Origin: a bacterium
GTDB lineage: Bacteria > Desulfobacterota > GWC2-55-46
Assembly: GCA_027310325.1 (NCBI GenBank)
Contig: DAIDBB010000503.1
Span: 1 to 15,231 of the forward strand
Reading direction: 5' to 3'
Length of the DNA stretch: 15,231 bases
Both the position numbers and the translations under genes were made by a program. The notes under the pieces are model-generated. The model saw only the letters and a program-made list of their open reading frames with translations, was not told the DNA's origin and made no database searches. This document shows, in pieces, positions 1-6,769 of the stretch (position 1 is its first letter; every line of letters starts with the position of its first letter).

Positions 1-121
1 CGATCTTTTTCCTCTTTACCTCGCCCTTTATGAGGTAGCTGCCGACGAGGATGGCTATTACGTACATAAGCCCATAAAAACGTATCTCTATTGGGCCCCA
101 TTTGAAGAGTATTGGATGCAA
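1..121 (-). CDS. lgt: Prolipoprotein diacylglyceryl transferase, N-terminal part (cut by window edge)
   Basis: Only the first 40 codons are present; the gene runs off the left edge. The visible start reads MHPILFKWGPIEIRFYGLMY and continues into a hydrophobic segment followed by a basic stretch. This matches the Lgt N-terminus, where a 'GP..I..YGLMY' motif leads into the first membrane helix. Lgt transfers diacylglycerol from phosphatidylglycerol to the lipobox cysteine of prolipoproteins in the inner membrane. The start is a TTG at 119-121, chosen because a near-perfect Shine-Dalgarno (AGGAGGG, minus strand, 127-133) lies about five bases upstream and the family's conserved N-terminus begins there. 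It starts 16 bp after the thiG stop, so it is probably co-transcribed with the thiazole genes although it has no role in that pathway. The identification rests on 40 residues, but the motif is distinctive. Confidence 0.85.
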   Translation of the reverse strand, partial: MHPILFKWGPIEIRFYGLMYVIAILVGSYLIKGEVKRKKI

Positions 122-137
122 CTGGTCCCTCCTTATG

Positions 138-908
138 TCACTCTATGAGTCCCTGCAATGGACTCGACGCAGAGGCGTAGAGCTTTTTTGGAATCCTCCC
201 CGAAAGATAAGCGAGCCTCCCGGCCTCGACGGCAAGCCTCATGGCTTTCGCCATCCCGACCGGGTCCTTTGCTCCGGCTATCCCGGTATTCATGAGTATG
301 CCGTGGCATCCCAGCTCCATGGCGACGGCCGCGTCCGAGGCCGTGCCGACCCCGGCGTCGACTATCACGGGGACCTTTACGGTCTCAAGTATTATCCTTA
401 TGTTGTGCGGGTTCCTTATGCCGAGGCCAGAGCCAATAGGCGCGGCCAGGGGCATTACTGCGGCGCATCCCAGGTCCTCGAGCTTTCTTGCCATTATCGG
501 GTCGTCGTTAGTGTAAGGCAGCACCGAAAAACCCTCCTTTACCAGCACCCGCGCCGATTCGAGAAGCGCCTCGTTATCCGGGAAAAGCGTCTTCTCATCG
601 CCCAGGACCTCGAGCTTTACGAACTCGGTTTCAAGGGCCTCCCTCGCAAGCATGGCCGTCCTTATCGCGTCCGCGGCGGTGTAACACCCGGCGGTATTCG
701 GAAGGAGCGTAAACTTTTTCGTATCTATATGGTCTAGCATCGATGCCCGGGTCCTGTCGAGGTTTACCCTTCTAACGGCAACGGTAACGACCTCGGCCCC
801 TGATGCGTCGAGCGCCTTTTTCATTATCTCGTTCGTCGGGTATTTCCCTGTGCCGACCATCAGCCTCGATTTAAATACCCGCTTTCCTATCTTAAGCGCC
901 TCTTCCAT
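138..908 (-). CDS. thiG: Thiazole synthase ThiG
   Basis: This 256-residue protein has the usual ThiG length. It condenses 1-deoxy-D-xylulose 5-phosphate, dehydroglycine and the sulfur carried on ThiS-thiocarboxylate into the thiazole phosphate moiety of thiamine, in the cytoplasm. Visible family signatures are the N-terminal 'RLMVGTGKY', 'LLPNTAGCYTAADAIRTAMLARE' around residues 68-90, 'FVKLEVLGD' with the Schiff-base lysine at about K98, 'LPYTNDDP', 'PLAAPIGSGLGI' and 'VDAGVGTASDAA', all parts of the TIM-barrel active site and phosphate-binding loops. A good Shine-Dalgarno (AAGGAG) lies five bases before the ATG. It sits downstream of thiS and the ThiH-position radical SAM gene in one operon, so the sulfur carrier, dehydroglycine source and synthase are encoded together. 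The TPP riboswitch upstream of the operon should control it. No anomalies were seen. Confidence 0.97.
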   Translation of the reverse strand: MEEALKIGKRVFKSRLMVGTGKYPTNEIMKKALDASGAEVVTVAVRRVNLDRTRASMLDHIDTKKFTLLPNTAGCYTAADAIRTAMLAREALETEFVKLEVLGDEKTLFPDNEALLESARVLVKEGFSVLPYTNDDPIMARKLEDLGCAAVMPLAAPIGSGLGIRNPHNIRIILETVKVPVIVDAGVGTASDAAVAMELGCHGILMNTGIAGAKDPVGMAKAMRLAVEAGRLAYLSGRIPKKLYASASSPLQGLIE

Positions 909-954
909 GACTTCTCCTTTTGCTTGTTAACCCCTGAGGGAAACTCTCAAAGTG

Positions 955-1155
955 CTAGCCGCCGCCCGTCATTCTTACTATTTCTATAACGTCGTCCTCT
1001 TTTATTAAGGTCTCCTCGAACCTGCTCTTTGGAACTATCTCCCTATTTATGTCTATCGCTATGCCCTGGGGTTTTATGTCGAGGGCGGCAAGAAGCCCCT
1101 TGACCGTCACCCCGTCTTCTACGTCTCTCGCTTGGCCGTTTACGCGTATCTTCAT
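955..1155 (-). CDS. thiS: Sulfur carrier protein ThiS
   Basis: This 66-residue ubiquitin-like protein starts MKIRVNGQARD and ends in MTGGG. The C-terminal Gly-Gly is the site that is adenylated by ThiF and converted to the thiocarboxylate donating sulfur to ThiG. The body shows the ThiS pattern: a first beta strand, 'VTVKGLLAALDIKPQGIAIDINREIVPKS', then 'L.EDDVIEIVRMTGGG'. A longer open frame extends upstream into the radical SAM gene, but the ATG at 1153-1155 gives the canonical N-terminus and lies ten bases after the upstream stop codon. No strong Shine-Dalgarno is visible there, which suggests translational coupling to the upstream gene. The chain ends in three glycines, one more than the functional pair. 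thiF is not in the window. Confidence 0.95.
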   Translation of the reverse strand: MKIRVNGQARDVEDGVTVKGLLAALDIKPQGIAIDINREIVPKSRFEETLIKEDDVIEIVRMTGGG

Positions 1156-1165
1156 ATTAATGCGT

Positions 1166-2524
1166 TTAGAAGTAAAGGTCCCTCTTGCCGGCCTCGATCT
1201 CGCCCAGTTTCTCAATTATAGCCTTTTTCATGGCAGGGTCTTTTACATCGGCGAGGGCCCTTTCTATGGCCCCCTGCACAGCCTCTCTCGAGCCGTTCTT
1301 TAAGCTGTAAAAAAGAAATTCCTTGAGCGTAAGGATGGCGTTCGCCTGGCAGAATTTTTCCATCTGCCCCGAGGAGGTCTTTTCAGTGAACTCCGCGCCG
1401 GTCCTTCCGACCCTGTAGCAGGTCGTGCATAGGCTCGGCAGGAACCCTTCGTGGATCGTTGACCTCATTACCTCGATGAGGGTCCTATGGTCGTTGGTCG
1501 AGAACTGCTCGAGCGTCTCTTTTTCTCCGCCCGTGTATCCGCCGGGGTCGGTCCGCGACCCTGCGCTCATCTGTGAGGCGCCTATGTGCATGAGAACGCT
1601 CCGCAAGGGGGCCGGTTCCCTCGTCGTTATGACAAGCCCTGCGGCAGGAACGCTTAAACGGAATACGGCCGCTATCTTTTTAAAGTCTTCGTCGGAAACC
1701 GCGTAAGGCGCCTCTCCGGCAGCCGCGTCTTCCGCGGGCCGGAGCCTCGGGATGGAGATAGTATGGGCATGGGCGCCGAATCTTTCGTAAAGGTGGATAG
1801 AATGGGCTATTGTGGAGAGACAGTCGAATTTGTAGTCATAGAGGCCGAGGAGCGGCCCTATGCCGACGTCCTCGAACCCCGCCTCCATGGCCCTGTCCAT
1901 GCAGTCGAGCCTGTAGTCAAAGTCTTTTTTCCTGCCCCAGGGGTGCATCTTTTCATAGGTCGGCCTGTGGTAGGTCTCCTGAAATGACTGGTATACGCCC
2001 GCGCCGGAGGCCTTCAATTTCCTCAGGTCTTCGGTATCCACGGGCGGCGCGTTGACGTGGACTATCCTTATTCCGGTGTCGTCATAGACGGCCCTTACGC
2101 AGGATATTATGTAATCGAGTCCCCACCTCGGGTCTTCGCCCGTAACGAGAAGCACCCTTTTAAAGCCCTTCTCCTCGAGCGCCCTTGCCTCGCGGACGAC
2201 CTCCTGCACGGTGAGGGCCTTTCTCGCGACCGACCCGTTGGCGCTCCGGAAGCCGCAGTAGACGCACCCGTTCGTGCAGTAGTTCGAGAGATAGAGCGGG
2301 GCGAAAAAAACGATCCGCTTCCCGAAGACGCGCTCCTTCACTTCCCCGGCCTTTTTGTAGAGGGCGGCCAACGCGCCTTCATCCGTCATGGAGAGAAGCG
2401 CGGCGGCCTCTTGAAGATTAAGCCCCTTGCCGAGGGACGCCTTGTCGAGAATCGAGGAGACGTTCCCGTGGGACGCGTCCGGGTTTTTTATCAGGGCCTC
2501 GATGTAACCAGTATCTATCTTCAT
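1166..2524 (-). CDS. thiH: HydG/ThiH-family radical SAM tyrosine lyase (2-iminoacetate synthase by context)
   Basis: This 452-residue radical SAM enzyme of the tyrosine-lyase group cleaves tyrosine to p-cresol and dehydroglycine, the glycine-derived precursor used by ThiG. The SAM-cluster motif is CX3CX2C at C83, C87 and C90, within 'SNYCTNGCVYCGFR'. The rest resembles HydG more than classical ThiH: 'GED' at 129-131, 'YQSFQETYHRPTYEKMHP' at about 178-195, 'DVGIGPLLGLYDYKFD', 'HTISIPR' with H254, 'SQMSAGSRTDPGGY', a C-terminal CX2CX22C (C366, C369, C392), and the HydG-like ending 'RDLYF'. In HydG that C-terminal motif binds the second cluster, where CO and cyanide for [FeFe]-hydrogenase are made. 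The gene is first in the operon with thiS and thiG, directly behind a TPP riboswitch, so the inferred job is thiazole synthesis. The symbol thiH reflects context; sequence alone would suggest hydG. The ATG lies 12 bases after the riboswitch terminator with only a weak Shine-Dalgarno. Confidence 0.88.
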   Translation of the reverse strand: MKIDTGYIEALIKNPDASHGNVSSILDKASLGKGLNLQEAAALLSMTDEGALAALYKKAGEVKERVFGKRIVFFAPLYLSNYCTNGCVYCGFRSANGSVARKALTVQEVVREARALEEKGFKRVLLVTGEDPRWGLDYIISCVRAVYDDTGIRIVHVNAPPVDTEDLRKLKASGAGVYQSFQETYHRPTYEKMHPWGRKKDFDYRLDCMDRAMEAGFEDVGIGPLLGLYDYKFDCLSTIAHSIHLYERFGAHAHTISIPRLRPAEDAAAGEAPYAVSDEDFKKIAAVFRLSVPAAGLVITTREPAPLRSVLMHIGASQMSAGSRTDPGGYTGGEKETLEQFSTNDHRTLIEVMRSTIHEGFLPSLCTTCYRVGRTGAEFTEKTSSGQMEKFCQANAILTLKEFLFYSLKNGSREAVQGAIERALADVKDPAMKKAIIEKLGEIEAGKRDLYF

Positions 2525-2536
2525 CTTTCGGAAATG

Positions 2537-2559
2537 TAAAAAGCCGCCGGAAGGCGGCT
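2537..2559 (-). terminator. Riboswitch expression-platform terminator
   Basis: On the minus strand a perfect seven-base stem (AGCCGCC / GGCGGCT, loop TTCC) is followed at once by a run of T residues and then the start codon of the radical SAM gene. Its position between the TPP aptamer and the first codon marks it as the intrinsic terminator of the expression platform. A second GC-rich hairpin (GCGGG / CCCGC, about 2569-2583) between aptamer and terminator may take part in the alternative pairing. Thiamine pyrophosphate binding would be expected to favour termination. Confidence 0.85.
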
Positions 2560-2592
2560 CTACTCTCGGGCGGGGAGGTCCCGCGAATATCC

Positions 2593-2690
2593 AATAGCCG
2601 CTTCCCTACGCTGGCATTAACCAGATCAGGTCGTTAGGGTCTTCTCATTCAGGAGAACTCTCAGTCCGTACGGACTCCCCTAGCGTTATT
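2593..2690 (-). promoter_or_regulatory. TPP riboswitch (THI element)
   Basis: The minus strand carries the THI-box core: 'GGACTGAGAG' (about 2656-2667), 'ACCTGATCTGGTTAAT' and 'GCCAGCGTAGGGAAG' (about 2600-2631). The closing P1 helix can be drawn between AATAACGCT (2682-2690) and AGCGGCTATT (2593-2602) with a small bulge. This is the standard thiamine pyrophosphate aptamer. It precedes the thiH-position gene, thiS and thiG, giving feedback control of thiazole synthesis. A weak sigma70-like promoter (TTGTAG at 2718-2723, TAAAAA at 2695-2700, 17-bp spacer) would start transcription right at the aptamer; that promoter is tentative. Confidence 0.97.
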
Positions 2691-2965
2691 TAAATTTTTA
2701 TTTTGAGTTTATTTAGTCTACAAAGGGCGGCTCGATACAAGGCCGCCACTCATATATTAAAGATAACAGGGGCATTTCTTTAAGTCAAGCCTCTACTTTC
2801 TTTTTCGAGAAAAGGAAAGCAAAGAAAAAGCTATCTGTTGGCGCGCTCACATGGGAGCCATGAAACAATGAACAAAATGACTGATTTCCTGGAAAAGAGG
2901 TGTCTGTCGGCGAAGGGCTTCGAGGAAGCCGTTATAGGATTAAACAACGCGGATAATACCGGAGT
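2691..2965. other. Intergenic region between the regulator gene and the thiamine operon
   Basis: No gene could be supported in this 275-bp stretch. It holds two inverted repeats: GGCGGC/GCCGCC at 2726-2747 with a ten-base loop, and a near-perfect CTTTC-rich palindrome at 2796-2819 with one wobble pair. Either could help end transcription of the ANTAR regulator gene, but neither is followed by a clear T run on the minus strand. The part nearest the thiamine operon is AT-rich and probably contains its promoter. Confidence 0.5.
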
Positions 2966-3580
2966 TCAGATCAGCTTGCTCGCCGAGATGATCCCCTCCG
3001 CTATTTCGCGCATCTTTTTGTTTTCTTTCTGGGAGTGGGTCTGGAGGAGCTTGAAGGCATCTTCCTCGGAGATATTGCACCTTTTCATAAGGATGCCCTT
3101 GGCCCTCTCGACGAGTTTCCGGGTCTCCATGGCGTCCTTAAGGTCGTTGACCTCGACCTTGAGGCTTCTGAACTCGTTAAACCTGGCGAGCGCGAGCTTT
3201 ATAGCCGGCTCAAGCTGTTTTTTTGTAACGGGTTTTACGAGATACGCAAAGACACCGGCCTCTATGGCCTTTGCGGCCATTTCGTCCGAGGAGATTCCGG
3301 TTATAAGGATAATAGGTACGGGACCCTTTGAGGATATGAGCTTCGCGGCGTCTATGCCGTCCATCTCGGGCATCTTGATATCCATAATGACGAGGTTAGG
3401 GTTTACCTCAGCCGCCTTTTCGACCGCGGCCTTGCCGTTGGTTACCGTGCCGACTACGTTGTAACCGAGGAGTTCAAGCTGATTTTTAAGGAAGAGCCTG
3501 GTCTTCGCGTTATCCTCCGCGATAAGGACCTTGTTCGTTTCCTCTTCCTTTGTTATCGGTACTGCCTTCATGACGTGCAT
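2966..3580 (-). CDS. Response regulator with REC receiver and ANTAR RNA-binding domain
   Basis: This 204-residue protein has a receiver domain at about residues 16-132 and an ANTAR domain at about 142-201. The receiver shows acidic residues near D23, the phospho-acceptor D67 in 'VIMDIKMPEMDG', T94 in 'ITG' and K116 in 'VKP'. The ANTAR part shows 'ETRKLVERAKGILMKR' and 'EEDAFKLLQTHSQ', the pattern of this three-helix RNA-binding domain. Family members act as phosphorylation-dependent antiterminators on RNAs with paired hexaloop hairpins, classically in nitrogen or amide metabolism. The start used (ATG, 3578-3580) has GAGGG a few bases upstream; the in-frame ATG three codons later is an alternative. 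No cognate kinase is adjacent and the target RNA is unknown. A separate promoter precedes it, so it seems monocistronic. The family is clear; the pathway is not. Confidence 0.93.
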   Translation of the reverse strand: MHVMKAVPITKEEETNKVLIAEDNAKTRLFLKNQLELLGYNVVGTVTNGKAAVEKAAEVNPNLVIMDIKMPEMDGIDAAKLISSKGPVPIILITGISSDEMAAKAIEAGVFAYLVKPVTKKQLEPAIKLALARFNEFRSLKVEVNDLKDAMETRKLVERAKGILMKRCNISEEDAFKLLQTHSQKENKKMREIAEGIISASKLI

Positions 3581-3604
3581 ATAGCCCTCGCGACTATTTG
3601 AAAT

Positions 3605-3633
3605 AAGATAGTATATACAAGGATTTAAGTCAA
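3605..3633 (-). promoter_or_regulatory. Sigma70-type promoter of the ANTAR regulator gene
   Basis: On the minus strand TTGACT (3628-3633) and TATCTT (3605-3610) are separated by 17 bp, about 25 bp upstream of the start codon at 3580. The -35 box matches five of six consensus bases and the -10 box four of six, in an AT-rich setting. Confidence 0.6.
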
Positions 3634-3711
3634 TAAATTTTTCGCGTTTTCCCTCAAGAAATATGGAGGTGGAAAATACCCTTGTTTTTAAGCCACTTTG
3701 CGCCGCCCCGG

Positions 3712-4731
3712 TCAGCTCTGTTGCCCTTTCCCCGATCTTATGTGTCTCTGGTAAAGGCTTACGGCCCTGTGGTGTTCCTTAAGGCTCCTTGAGAAGAAAT
3801 GCGTGCCGTCGTTTTTCGATACGAAATAAAGATAATCTCCCCTGGCCGGATTTATGGCCGCTCGAAGCGACGCCCTGCCGGGGTTTGAGATCGGCCCGGG
3901 CGGCAGGCCATAATAAAAATAGGTGTTGTGCGGCCTTCTGGCCCGCAGGTCTTTTCTTGTCAGGGCTCCGCTGAAGTCCATTATGTCATATATAACGGTA
4001 GGATCGCTTTGAAGCTTTACGCCTTTTTTGAGCCTGTTGTGAAAGACCGCGGATACGAGCTCCCGTTCCTGGGGTGAGCCGGTCTCCTTTTCTATGATTG
4101 AGGCCAATGTAACGGCCTTAAGCATCGTCATCCCTCTTTTTTTGGCGTCCCCGGCGAACTCGGAGGCATAGACGGTCAGGAACCTTCCGACCATCCTGGC
4201 GATTATCTCCTCGTCGCTCATCCCTTTTGTAAACTCGTATGTATCGGGAAAGAGGTAGCCCTCGAGCGTATGTCCGCTGAAACCGAGGGTCTTGGCGTAA
4301 TTCCCGTCAGACACTTTCGAAAGGAACCGTCCCTCGTCCACCAGGCCCTGCCCTGCAAGGACAGCCGTGACCTCGCGAATGTTATAGCCCTCGGGTATCG
4401 TGACTATATATTTTTTTACCTTGCCTTTTACGAGCATATCGAGGATATGGAGCGGCGTCATGGAGCTATCGAGCTCGTATTCGCCCGCCCTGACCTTCTT
4501 GTAGTCCCCCAGGATGCTGGCGGCAAAGATAAAACTCTCGGCGCTCCTTATCACGCCCTTTTCCTCAAGGTCCGTAGCGACGACCCTGAAACTCGTGCCT
4601 TTCTGGATATTGACGACCTTTTTTCCTCCAGCGCGCGGGGCCGGGACAAAGAACGTTATGTAGAGGTCGACGGCGGCAAGGACAAAGGCAGCCGAGAGAA
4701 GAAATATTATTATCTTAACGCGTCTGGTCAT
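3712..4731 (-). CDS. mltG: Endolytic murein transglycosylase MltG (YceG-like)
   Basis: This 339-residue protein is of normal MltG length. It has a short basic N-terminus, one membrane helix (about residues 5-28), a LysM-like segment and the YceG catalytic region. Family landmarks are 'TIPEGYNIREV' at about 111-121, 'LEGYLFPDTYEF' at 156-167, the catalytic glutamate E214 in 'ASIIEKETG', 'LQSDPTVIYDI' at 240-250, 'NTYFYYGLPPGPISNPG', and the terminal 'YLYFVSKNDGTHFFSRSLKEH'. MltG is anchored in the inner membrane and cuts nascent glycan strands in the periplasm, setting their length together with the peptidoglycan synthases. It lies 61 bp downstream of ruvX on the same strand, a common pairing in bacteria, and the two are probably co-transcribed. 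No clear terminator follows it. No anomaly was seen. Confidence 0.97.
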   Translation of the reverse strand: MTRRVKIIIFLLSAAFVLAAVDLYITFFVPAPRAGGKKVVNIQKGTSFRVVATDLEEKGVIRSAESFIFAASILGDYKKVRAGEYELDSSMTPLHILDMLVKGKVKKYIVTIPEGYNIREVTAVLAGQGLVDEGRFLSKVSDGNYAKTLGFSGHTLEGYLFPDTYEFTKGMSDEEIIARMVGRFLTVYASEFAGDAKKRGMTMLKAVTLASIIEKETGSPQERELVSAVFHNRLKKGVKLQSDPTVIYDIMDFSGALTRKDLRARRPHNTYFYYGLPPGPISNPGRASLRAAINPARGDYLYFVSKNDGTHFFSRSLKEHHRAVSLYQRHIRSGKGQQS

Positions 4732-4792
4732 CTATCATCAGAAATGCCGGGTTAAATATTCCGCCGGACGGGCATTTTCATAACCCGCCCTT

Positions 4793-5212
4793 TCAATGGG
4801 CGAGCCTACGGCTGTCGAGGTACCCCTGCAAAATATATGAAGCCGCGAGCTTATCCACGACCGATTTTCTTTTGGCCCGGCTGGCGTCCCCTTCTATAAG
4901 GACCCTTGTCACGGCAACGGTCGAAAGCCTCTCATCCCATGTTTCAATCGGGACCGGGATCTTATCCTTGATTTTATCGATAAACCTCTGCGTCTCTTTT
5001 GCCCTGGGGCCGGGCGTGCCGTCCATATTGACGGGCATGCCAACCACGATCAATTTAATCGAGTGTCCCTCTGTTAGGCTACGTATCTTTTCCAGGTCCA
5101 CTGAAAGGGAACTTCTCTTTATGACACAAAGGGGCTGCGCTATAAGCCCGGACTCATCGCTTATCGCAACGCCTATGGTCTTTGTCCCCACGTCAAACCC
5201 CATTATCCTCAT
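4793..5212 (-). CDS. ruvX: RuvX/YqgF RNase H-fold pre-16S rRNA nuclease
   Basis: With the start at the ATG 5210-5212 this is a 139-residue protein beginning MRIMGFDVGTKTIGVAISD, the standard N-terminus of the family; an upstream in-frame TTG at 5246-5248 would add 12 atypical residues. RNase H-fold acidic residues are visible at D7 ('FDVGTK'), E90/D93/E94 ('IETWDERLS') and D120 ('VVDKLAASYIL'). 'VVGMPVNMDGTPGPRA' at about 57-70 is also characteristic. The protein is a putative Holliday-junction resolvase by homology and is known in some bacteria to process the 5' end of 16S rRNA. It is followed by mltG. The Shine-Dalgarno in front of the chosen ATG is poor; a G8 tract (minus strand, 5235-5242) lies about 20 bases upstream, so the exact start is less certain than the identity. 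Confidence 0.94.
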   Translation of the reverse strand: MRIMGFDVGTKTIGVAISDESGLIAQPLCVIKRSSLSVDLEKIRSLTEGHSIKLIVVGMPVNMDGTPGPRAKETQRFIDKIKDKIPVPIETWDERLSTVAVTRVLIEGDASRAKRKSVVDKLAASYILQGYLDSRRLAH

Positions 5213-5330
5213 TTTGAAATGATACCGTTTTACGCCCCCCCCTTTCAAGGCCTTTTCGCCACCTTTTTGAAAAAGGTATGACCCCCAAAAAAATCACAAT
5301 CACCGGTCAACGCGGACCGATCGGAGGCCC

Positions 5331-5359
5331 TTGACTTTGAAGTCCTGTTCCTATAATAT
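5331..5359 (+). promoter_or_regulatory. Promoter of the tRNA-Val gene
   Basis: TTGACT at 5331-5336 is followed by TATAAT at 5352-5357 with a short 15-bp spacer, or by the overlapping TAATAT at 5354-5359 with an ideal 17-bp spacer. The expected transcript start lies 15-20 bases before the mature tRNA 5' end, typical of stable-RNA promoters. Confidence 0.7.
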
Positions 5360-5379
5360 CCATTATATCAAGCTGCTAT

Positions 5380-5454
5380 GGGCGGTTAACTCAGCGGTAG
5401 AGTGCCACATTCACACGGTGGAAGTCACAGGTTCAAACCCTGTACCGCCCACCA
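5380..5454 (+). tRNA. tRNA-Val (anticodon CAC)
   Basis: A full cloverleaf can be drawn. The acceptor stem is GGGCGGT/ACCGCCC (5380-5386 with 5444-5450), the D stem ACTC/GAGT, and the T arm ACAGG-TTCAAAC-CCTGT. The discriminator base is A and the CCA end is encoded (5452-5454). The anticodon loop TTCACAC at 5410-5416 places CAC at 5412-5414, reading valine GUG codons. The closing pair of the anticodon stem (positions 31/39, A and G) is mismatched, which is unusual but leaves four good pairs. The tRNA stands alone behind its own promoter. Confidence 0.95.
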
Positions 5455-5682
5455 TAATCCCCAAAAAAATCAGGCAGTTACGGATTTGTCCGGGGTCGAT
5501 GACGCGTCCTTGTTGTCGGACCAAACATCGGTCATTACGATGTTTTGTATATCCTTTATCTATCAGTCGTTTCTATTGACTCATTCGCCGGGCCATATCC
5601 GTTTATACAAAACCATCTGGTTCCTTTTTTCCCGGGCTTGACCTGTCCGATTTCCTGCGATTTGAATAGATAGGTCGTGAAT
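5455..5682. other. Non-coding stretch between tRNA-Val and the deaminase promoter
   Basis: No gene, clear terminator or repeat of the tRNA 3' end was found in this segment. Its base composition is less GC-rich than the flanking housekeeping genes. The full gene-free gap from the tRNA to the deaminase start is 333 bp; the remainder is the promoter region described separately. Confidence 0.5.
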
Positions 5683-5711
5683 TTGACAGAGAAGCTTACG
5701 TGACCTAAAAT
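5683..5711 (+). promoter_or_regulatory. Near-consensus sigma70 promoter of the deaminase gene
   Basis: TTGACA (5683-5688, a perfect -35) is followed after exactly 17 bp by TAAAAT (5706-5711, five of six). It lies about 75 bp upstream of the deaminase start codon, predicting a short 5' leader of roughly 70 bases. Confidence 0.75.
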
Positions 5712-5787
5712 TAGTTGCAGCACTCTTTCTTATACTTTTCGAATAGGCACGGGTGAAACCTGACGAAGACAGGATTGTGACGAAAAT

Positions 5788-6375
5788 ATGAAAGAAACAG
5801 GATTGAAACTAATACTGCCGGGGTGGGTCGGCGATTTTCTCGATGATTCGAAGGCTTATCCTGAGATAGAGGACAGGATGAGGCTTGTGATCGGTCTTGC
5901 GAGGAAGAATATCGAGATGGGGACTGGAGGCCCTTTTGGATCGGCCGTTTTCGATATGGGCACTCACAGGCTGATATCGGTTGGGGTCAATCTCGTCGAG
6001 AGTTCAAACTGCTCCGTCCTTCACGCAGAGATGGTAGCATTGATCCTTGCCCAGGAAAAACTGAGGAGTTATGACCTCGGCGCGGAAGGGATGCCAGAGT
6101 GCGAACTTGTCTCCAGCGCGGAGCCGTGCGCCATGTGTTTCGGCGCGATACCATGGTCGGGAGTAAGAAGGCTTGTCTGCGGCGCTTCAGGTGAGGTTGC
6201 GGAAGCTATAGGTTTTGATGAGGGAGACAAGGTCGGCGACTGGGCCGGATCACTGAACCGGCTCGGCATGGAAGTCATCAAAAATGTTCTCGGAGCCGAG
6301 GCTGCTGAGGTACTGAGGCAATATTTGCGGATGGGAGGGAAGATTTATAATTCTCGGATTCAAAGGAGAAGGTAG
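5788..6375 (+). CDS. Nucleoside deaminase, cytidine/deoxycytidylate deaminase superfamily
   Basis: This 195-residue protein has the zinc-dependent deaminase core: 'HAE' at residues 79-81, where the histidine binds zinc and the glutamate is the proton shuttle, and 'PCAMC' at 113-117, which supplies the two zinc cysteines. 'GGPFGSAVFD' at 47-56 belongs to the first strand of the fold. The size and the C-terminal part ('IGFDEGDK', then 'VLRQYLRMGGKIYN') resemble the clade containing guanine deaminase and related nucleoside deaminases rather than tRNA adenosine deaminase TadA. The likely reaction is hydrolytic deamination of a free base or nucleoside in the cytoplasm; the exact substrate cannot be read from the sequence. 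It has its own strong promoter and stands alone downstream of tRNA-Val. The Shine-Dalgarno is weak, but no in-frame alternative start is better. Confidence 0.9.
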   Translation: MKETGLKLILPGWVGDFLDDSKAYPEIEDRMRLVIGLARKNIEMGTGGPFGSAVFDMGTHRLISVGVNLVESSNCSVLHAEMVALILAQEKLRSYDLGAEGMPECELVSSAEPCAMCFGAIPWSGVRRLVCGASGEVAEAIGFDEGDKVGDWAGSLNRLGMEVIKNVLGAEAAEVLRQYLRMGGKIYNSRIQRRR

Positions 6376-6477
6376 CACCAGTTGGAATGTTTCAATACAC
6401 CCGCTCTTTACTTCACTCAAATTACATAAACACCACCTTCCTTGAAAGATTCCACCCGCGATATAAAGTTTCTCTAA

Positions 6478-6750
6478 GGAACTAGCGTCGCCTTTGAAGC
6501 CTTTTATACGGTTCTTAGTCGCCAACCCTTCCAGACAGACATCTCCGAAAATCAAAAAATTGAAATAAATTGTCCCGAAACCTGGAGCTGGCTGTCCTTA
6601 TGGCCAAAGATGCTCGTGGCTGACCCCGTGGGCTATTCACTTACGCCTCCCACCAATCCAAGCCTCTTTGAGGCCGCGCGGATCGCCGGCGTAAACTTTC
6701 TCGAGGAACTCTGGGCCTCGGGAAGGGCTCCCTGGAAGGTCTGGAAATGA
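6478..6750 (+). pseudogene. Possible 3' fragment of an unidentified gene
   Basis: An open frame of 90 codons runs from just after a TAA at 6475-6477 to a TGA at 6748-6750. There is no convincing start codon or ribosome binding site at its beginning. The last 50 or so codons look coding: the local GC content rises, and the translation ends with a protein-like 'VNFLEELWASGRAPWKVWK'. The first part is AT-rich and less convincing. An in-frame ATG inside (6609-6611) would give a 46-residue product without a clear Shine-Dalgarno. The likeliest reading is the remaining 3' end of a gene that lost its 5' part. The parent family is not recognised. Confidence 0.3.
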
Positions 6751-6769
6751 GCCCAAGCTAAACTATGTT

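Noticed and set aside
102..737. Long plus-strand open frame opposite thiG
   Set aside because: It is the antisense shadow of a clear thiG gene and has no ribosome binding site or domain.
2838..2965. Plus-strand frame starting in the gap after the ANTAR regulator gene
   Set aside because: The frame starts in the intergenic gap but then runs antisense through the regulator gene; no ribosome binding site or family was seen.
5261..5277. Palindrome ACCTTTTT-G-AAAAAGGT upstream of ruvX as a terminator
   Set aside because: The centre is a single base, so it cannot form a normal hairpin loop without losing inner pairs, and no gene ends nearby in the right direction.
6250..6555. Minus-strand open frame of 101 codons overlapping the end of the deaminase gene
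   Set aside because: It overlaps 126 bp of a well-supported gene on the opposite strand, has no recognisable domain, and its composition is not protein-like.
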